This document shows, in pieces, positions 58,601 through 64,000 of a stretch of 64,000 bases of DNA (the stretch's first letter is position 1; each line of letters opens with the position of its first letter). Made by a program: the position numbers and the translations under genes. Origin of the DNA: Smittia aterrima (lineage: Eukaryota > Arthropoda > Insecta > Diptera > Chironomidae); contig CP093830.1 in assembly GCA_033063855.1 (NCBI GenBank), forward strand, positions 18,228,854-18,292,853, written 5' to 3'. The notes under the pieces were generated by a model. The model did no database searches, was not told the DNA's origin, and worked only from the letters and a program-made list of their open reading frames with translations.

Positions 58601-61600
58601 AGACGACAATTGCTCGCGCTCTGGGAGTGGCTCGCCCCATTTAAAACTCTTCTTCCATCTCTTGGGGTTTCATTTACGACCACGACAAAATTATGAGGCG
58701 TGAATATTGCCAAGCGAACCCAAAAAAAGTAAAAGAACGCTCGTAATGCTTAGGTATGATGACGGTAAATTGCTGGTTTCGATTAAATCATAAGCGATAA
58801 ATTTTTCTTGAAGGGAAAAATGTGATTCTTTCTGTCTGGTCGCTGTCATCGTCTTTTGCTTCTTAAAATTGAAAAAGTTTGATTGGTTTCGTTGATCAAT
58901 TTTCAAGAAAATTTCTGCGCAGAAAACTTTTTTCCCTTCTCATAATTTCTCATCGAAATAAAATGATTATTTATTTTAACGCCAGGGACGTTAGTTTGTC
59001 TTCTGTTGTTTGCTTTCGGTTGCCGAGCGAGTGAGGTGAAAAAAAAAGTCCGTTGATAAATTTATTTTATGTTTGCGCAGGAAGTGTTTTTCGGGTAGGA
59101 AACTAGATTATTTATCAAACGCAGTGTTTAAAGTCGAGAGCTCGGTTATGTACATGCAATGTTTACCCACAGCGATATTTTAAAATTTGAACAGACGGTG
59201 AATGCAGTATGAGAACACAATGCGAGCAGGTTTATTGATGAAAACAAAACGAACCGGACGATTCATTGAATTATTGAGTTTTGCAACTCAAATGGCTTTG
59301 ATATCATCTTCAAACAATAAATTGTCGACACAAGACAATTAATTCAATTGACATGTGTTCTTCGAAAGGACTCGATCTCCTGCTGAGTCAGAATTTTGTA
59401 AATTTGCAAACATTTGCAGAGACAATGCTTCGTATTGAAAGATTGACAATCATCGATTGTAAACAAATGAAATTTAGATTGAACTTTTATCAAATTCTTC
59501 CATTCGAAAGATTCTTTTCAAAGAGAAAGATTCGGAATTTAAGATTCTCACGTTTCACTCGAGAAATGAAATTTCATCTCACAAAAAGGTTTTTTGCAAG
59601 CTCAAAGTGTGTGTGGCTGTAATCAAAAAGCTCACCTGGCTTTCCAACGATAAAACCTTCTGCTCGAAAGGAGACACGACCTTAGCAACCGAGAAATAAA
59701 AGTTCACCTTCAACTTGAAGTCAGTTGAGTTCGTAAATTATTTAGTTCGTCAAGCTCAGAGGGAAACAAATGATAAACGACATCATCAAAACGCTGCGCA
59801 ATAAATATTCAAATAATGCTTTAGAGTTCTCTTCGAACTCGTCTCTGATATAAAAGAGACTGCAGTTGACAGTAAATTTCTATACAAAAAGCTTCAACAT
59901 GATCCATCCATTCCATCAGAAGAGCTTTCAATTTGATGATAGAACAATACAAACATCGAATTCAATTAACTTCCATCGACTCTTTGAATCTCGTTAATTG
60001 CATATTGAATTCTGCGAGCAAACAAGATCGGAGTGATTGCTAATTAAAGACCCGACAAACAAAGGGGAACGTGCGTGTCTGTGAAATCAGGAAATATTTG
60101 CCTGATTAACAATAAATTTCCATCGATTGCTGACTAGCCATTAAAATCAAGTGGTTTCCATTTCCAAAGCTTCTGGACTTAAATGTTGTCCGATTAAAAC
60201 AAACACCAGCGGTCATAATTCAAAACCCAAATGTTCCCTTCAATGTTGTTATTGCACGTTTGGGGATGAGTGAGTGTACAACAATCTCTTAATTGCGTCG
60301 CGAAGCCCAATTTTCAATATGCTACATGCAATGAATTTTTAATTTTGAAACTCGCCATGATTTTAAATATTTAATCATGAAGCGACAATTTCATTAAAGT
60401 TGAGTGTCGTAAAAGAGATTTGACAAGTGATCGTATAATCTCGAAAAACGAGAAATGAGAGATTGCCTTCATCATTAAATGTTGATTTTAATTGTTAAAC
60501 ACAAAAGACCTGAGAACGTTCTGAATCACAATGAACTTAGGAAAACAATGAGATCTTTGACAGAATAAATCACATCGCATAGAGACGAGAATTCCCATAT
60601 TTGTTGGATAAAGTACCAAACAAATAATTATACTCATAAAAGGTTGTGCAAGTACCGAGCTCTTCACTCGCTTGGAAAGATTCTTCCTTCAATCGAAATA
60701 ACTTCAAAGATTAAAGAGTTCCTTTGTGTGTCTACATCGTTAATGTTGTCATGCACCATCGTTATCTCGCTTCTCTCTCGGATGTTTACAGTTTAAAGAA
60801 GCATAAATAACTTTATGAAAAATGAATTTAAATTTCCGAGATCTACTTTGCATTTCTTCTTCTTCATTCAAATCTTTTTCAATTTTAATCTCGAATGGAA
60901 ATGATGTTTCCCTCGCTCTCTTGTTACCTTCCGTCAAAATTTTATTCTACAACTGGAGATCTACTTTAATGTTTAGATTAAAGTGTGTACTCAACAATGA
61001 AATAAATAAATTGAGTAATCAAGAAGAATCTCCAATCATCATAGCCCGAAGACCATTTCGTCATGGTCTCATCAATAATTGCGAATATTTCGTTCTCTTT
61101 TTTTGTTAAATGAGACATCGCTTAAAGTCCTTCATTTCTTTCCGTTCTCTTTACTCCGGTTTTGGTCTTCTTCGCTACGCAATTTCGTTCGCGAAATGAC
61201 ATAAATATACATTTTAAAATCATCATTGAGATGGAATCGTTATCGTCTCTTGTGTTCCTTCATTCTCTCGTCTATCTTGTATAATTTGCAATACTAGGTC
61301 GATCACTTCAAGCTCATTTCACCAGAACGGCAATTGAAATCATTACTCGCCACGCGTTGAAGAAGAAAAATTGTCTTTTTTTCGACTTAGAGAGACGTAT
61401 CAATCGCTCAACACATCCATCGATTTTATTATTCCAAAGCCATTTGCTTGTTACCAGGCGACAGCAACAGCACGTTCTTTGAATAATGTATCAAGTCGTC
61501 TTCACTCACCGCGCCTTTCATTTTACACGAGAGACGACTCTGCTTCTCATTCTGGAGATGAATCACGACGACGAATGTGAAATGATTAAAGGGCGATGGC

Positions 61601-62662
61601 ATTAGCATAATAATTATTTATTCGGGCGGAAATTTGCACATGAATCTCTTTCGATCTCTCGCTAAGCCTTCAAATGAATTTATGCTCTGCCTTTGTAGAC
61701 TCGATCAAATAACATTTCGCAATGAAATAGAAATTATCGTCTGGTTAGTTCGAACGTGGAATTCTCTTCTCTTTCTTTGCTGCCGCATGTTCCGTTGACA
61801 TTCTCGTGATTTACTGCTTAAGCTCACATTTTGAACTCGACTAGAACCGACATAGACACAATGCGTGCATTTAAATCATGACTCACGAGCTGTTAAATGA
61901 AAGAAAACGGTTTTAACAGCGTGTGAGAACAAAACCGCGCTAAATGATATCTTAACAAACGACGGCTTCTCTTGACACAGGGATTAAGAGGTTAATGGCA
62001 TCCATCGATGAAAAAACATTCCTGTTGAGTCATAAAAAGCTGAAGACATTTTTTATGTTCGCGACCTTTTTACGATTTTTGTTTTTGCTTTCGTCTCTTC
62101 GCGCGTTGGAAAATATGAAAATTTAAAACCTAGAATCATAGAAAATGTTTTTAGTATCAATTTGAAAGAAAGGAAAGAAAACTTTTCTTAATCGCTTCGA
62201 CTGCTGTTTACTTCGCAACCAGAGAGCCACAAGATTTTATTTTCGTATAAAAGAAATTCTTTTAGCAAATATTTTCTTTGCTTGAATTTTTCGCAGAAAA
62301 AGTTTATTTTGAGGAACGGCAATGGATTTCTTCTCTCGTGAGTCAACATTAGCCGATGATGTTCCACAAAAGAGAAAGAAAGAATTTCTAATGTAAATAA
62401 TTATTTGCTGAAATCTTAAAGTCAATTTTGACGACTACCACGGGACAGAAAGTCGAAAAGTAAATAATTAAAAAGAGAAAACACGAGATTAGAATATCAA
62501 TCGTCGACATCATCATGTTTTCATCATGTTTATGGCAACTGTGGGATTGGTAAGACTCATCGAATTTTTTTTCCTTTTCATCCGATAACAATTTGAGAGT
62601 TTGTTGAAAGAAAATTTATTTTAAATGAAAAATATTCTCAATCTTCTCTTTTCCTTTCTTAG

Positions 62663-64000
62663 GATCGATCCACAATTCGCAACAATGGACAGCAAAAAGC
62701 TTCAAGCGCTGCAGCATGCAAACTCACATTTAGCGCCAATGCCACAAACGAAAGCTCCGACGTTCCAACATGGTGACTTTCGTCCGTCACGATCACCTGT
62801 CTTCCAGAACTATCCACAATATCAGTCGCTAGCGTCGAACTTCGCTCACATCAACATGACGAACAATCCCCAAGAGCAACAGCAACTAAGCGCGAAGCCA
62901 TCATTCCAGCAACATCAATCAAATGCTCAATTAGGTTATCATGACCAAATTTATCAAAGTACAAACGCAGAGAAAATTTATCAGCAGAAAGTTCGTGGAC
63001 AGTTCCCTGGCGTACATCAACAGCATGTTCACTCGAACGTTCGTCTTCAGCAGCAGTTTCAAGCGTTGGAACAAGAAAAGATTCAACAGCAAATGAGAAC
63101 ACAGAACGAAGCTTTAATGCAACAGCAGCAAACGTTTGCACTAAGACAGCAACTCAACCCACCAGTTCCAACTTATCAGATGCAAAGTCAAACATCGTCA
63201 ATATCAAACATGTCATCGATTAACAATGTACCACAACAACTTCTGCACAATAATCGAACGATGCCTCCTTCAAGCTTGAACCTTACAAATCAATATCAAC
63301 CAGCGCAAGGTCCCGTGAAGTTAAGTAATGTGATGCATAATCAACAGCAACAACAGATCATGATGCTTCAAAATGAGAGGCAATTAGTTCAACAACGACA
63401 GATTCAAGCTGTTCAGCAGCAAATTTATCAACAGCAGATGATGCAGAAACATCAAATGGCTCAGAGTCAACTACAGACGCCGACAGAAGTTCCAATGATT
63501 CAGCAAAACATTCCTGGACAGGTCGTCAATCAAGCTGTTCAAACACAAATCAGTGGATCAGGAATAAAAACAAAATCTCCTGACACTCCAGGAACAACTC
63601 CAAGCACACCAGCAACTCCTTCAACTCCATCTCACAATGGTCTTGAGAGAAAGAAGAGTGAACCAGTTCATCAGTTAAAGTCTCCAGTTGCAAAACGTCA
63701 TCCAAATGCTCCAGTAGCTCTCTCAGGATGGTTATGGAAGCAAGGATCTGATGGTTTGAGAGTCTGGAGGAAGCGTTGGTTCGTCCTAAGTGAATATATC
63801 TTGTTCTACTACAAAGGACCGGAAGAAGAGAAGATCATGGGATCAGTTCTGTTGCCATCTTATAGAATCTCAGCGTGTTTGCCTGACGATAAAGCAAATC
63901 GGAAATACGCCTTTAAATGCGAACACACAAACATGAGAACTTATGTCTTGGCAGCGGAGAATCCAGAATCAATGGGACAGTGGGTTAAAGCCTTGATGAT
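62663..64000 (+). CDS. kmr: PH-domain protein, kramer/PLEKHA4-7 type (5' part, continues past window)
   Basis: The exon begins after TTCTTAG at 62662; the likely start is the ATG at 62685 (CAACAATGGACAGC), though seven codons before it are also open. 438 codons are read before the window ends. Residues 1-340 are Gln/Asn/His/Pro-rich with many short poly-Gln runs, then a Thr/Pro stretch (SPDTPGTTPSTPATPSTP). From about residue 344 a pleckstrin-homology domain follows: SGWLWKQGSDGLRVWRKRWF, FVLSEYILFYYKG, the GSVLLPSYRIS strand, RKYAFKCEH and NMRTYVLAAE, ending near the tryptophan of GQWVKA. This form is specific to the PLEKHA4-7 family, which binds phosphoinositides at membranes; the Drosophila member is kramer, involved in planar polarity signalling. 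Confidence 0.8.

Larger units (their letters stand above)
43225..62662. other. Gene-free stretch of about 19 kb, probable long intron
   Basis: No domain-bearing frame, tRNA or transposon with clear ends is recognised. Open frames are short and scattered on both strands. The right end is a clean acceptor (TTTCCTTTCTTAG) before the coding exon at 62663, so at least part of it is intron. A long 5' intron is usual for conserved developmental genes in Diptera (known); enhancers may be spread through it, but I cannot point to any. Confidence 0.5.

Overview
The window is nuclear DNA of an insect, most probably a nematoceran dipteran (midge or mosquito relatives). The evidence is AT-rich sequence, GT-AG introns of mostly 50-70 bp, zinc-finger genes with ZAD and THAP domains, a black-type aspartate decarboxylase, and a PH-domain gene of the kramer/PLEKHA type. 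The order is inferred; no sequence feature fixes the species. All exon models were assembled by eye from reading frame, splice sites and protein motifs.

Layout. 1-6630: no gene. 6671-12230: a divergent pair of related THAP-ZAD-C2H2 zinc-finger genes. 12473-16300: two tRNA-Pro(UGG) genes in inverted copies about 220 bp long; between them lie a secreted DNA/RNA non-specific nuclease gene and a small two-exon gene that share a duplicated promoter/leader. 16747-17510: a foldback hAT-like transposon with a perfect 8-bp target duplication. 17592-30280: a minus-strand tandem array of secreted leucine-rich-repeat plus coiled-coil proteins, with seven intact genes and at least five decayed copies. The array contains a 2.5 kb direct segmental duplication, a retrotransposon remnant and a 1 kb palindrome. 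30524-30930: coding-like 3' part of an unknown gene. 31276-33614: peroxisomal acyl-CoA oxidase (ACOX3 type) ending in SKL. 34370-35935: a decayed reading frame split by a mariner-like element with 48-bp perfect terminal repeats. 37349-39829: aspartate 1-decarboxylase (black). 41032-42396: two tandem low-molecular-weight protein tyrosine phosphatases. 42400-62662: about 20 kb without a recognisable coding gene, probably the 5' untranslated exon(s) and long intron of the last gene. 62663-64000: Gln-rich N-terminus and PH domain of a kramer/PLEKHA-like gene that runs off the end.

The most unusual system is the LRR array. Every intact member has the same layout: a short leader, a start codon split by an intron (AT|G), a signal peptide, about four degenerate LRRs, a conserved Cys region and a heptad tail of variable length ending in Cys. 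In unspliced RNA the start codon is followed directly by a stop (ATG-TAA), so translation of the protein requires removal of the first intron. The architecture resembles that of mosquito LRIM/APL1 immune proteins, but homology and function are inference only.
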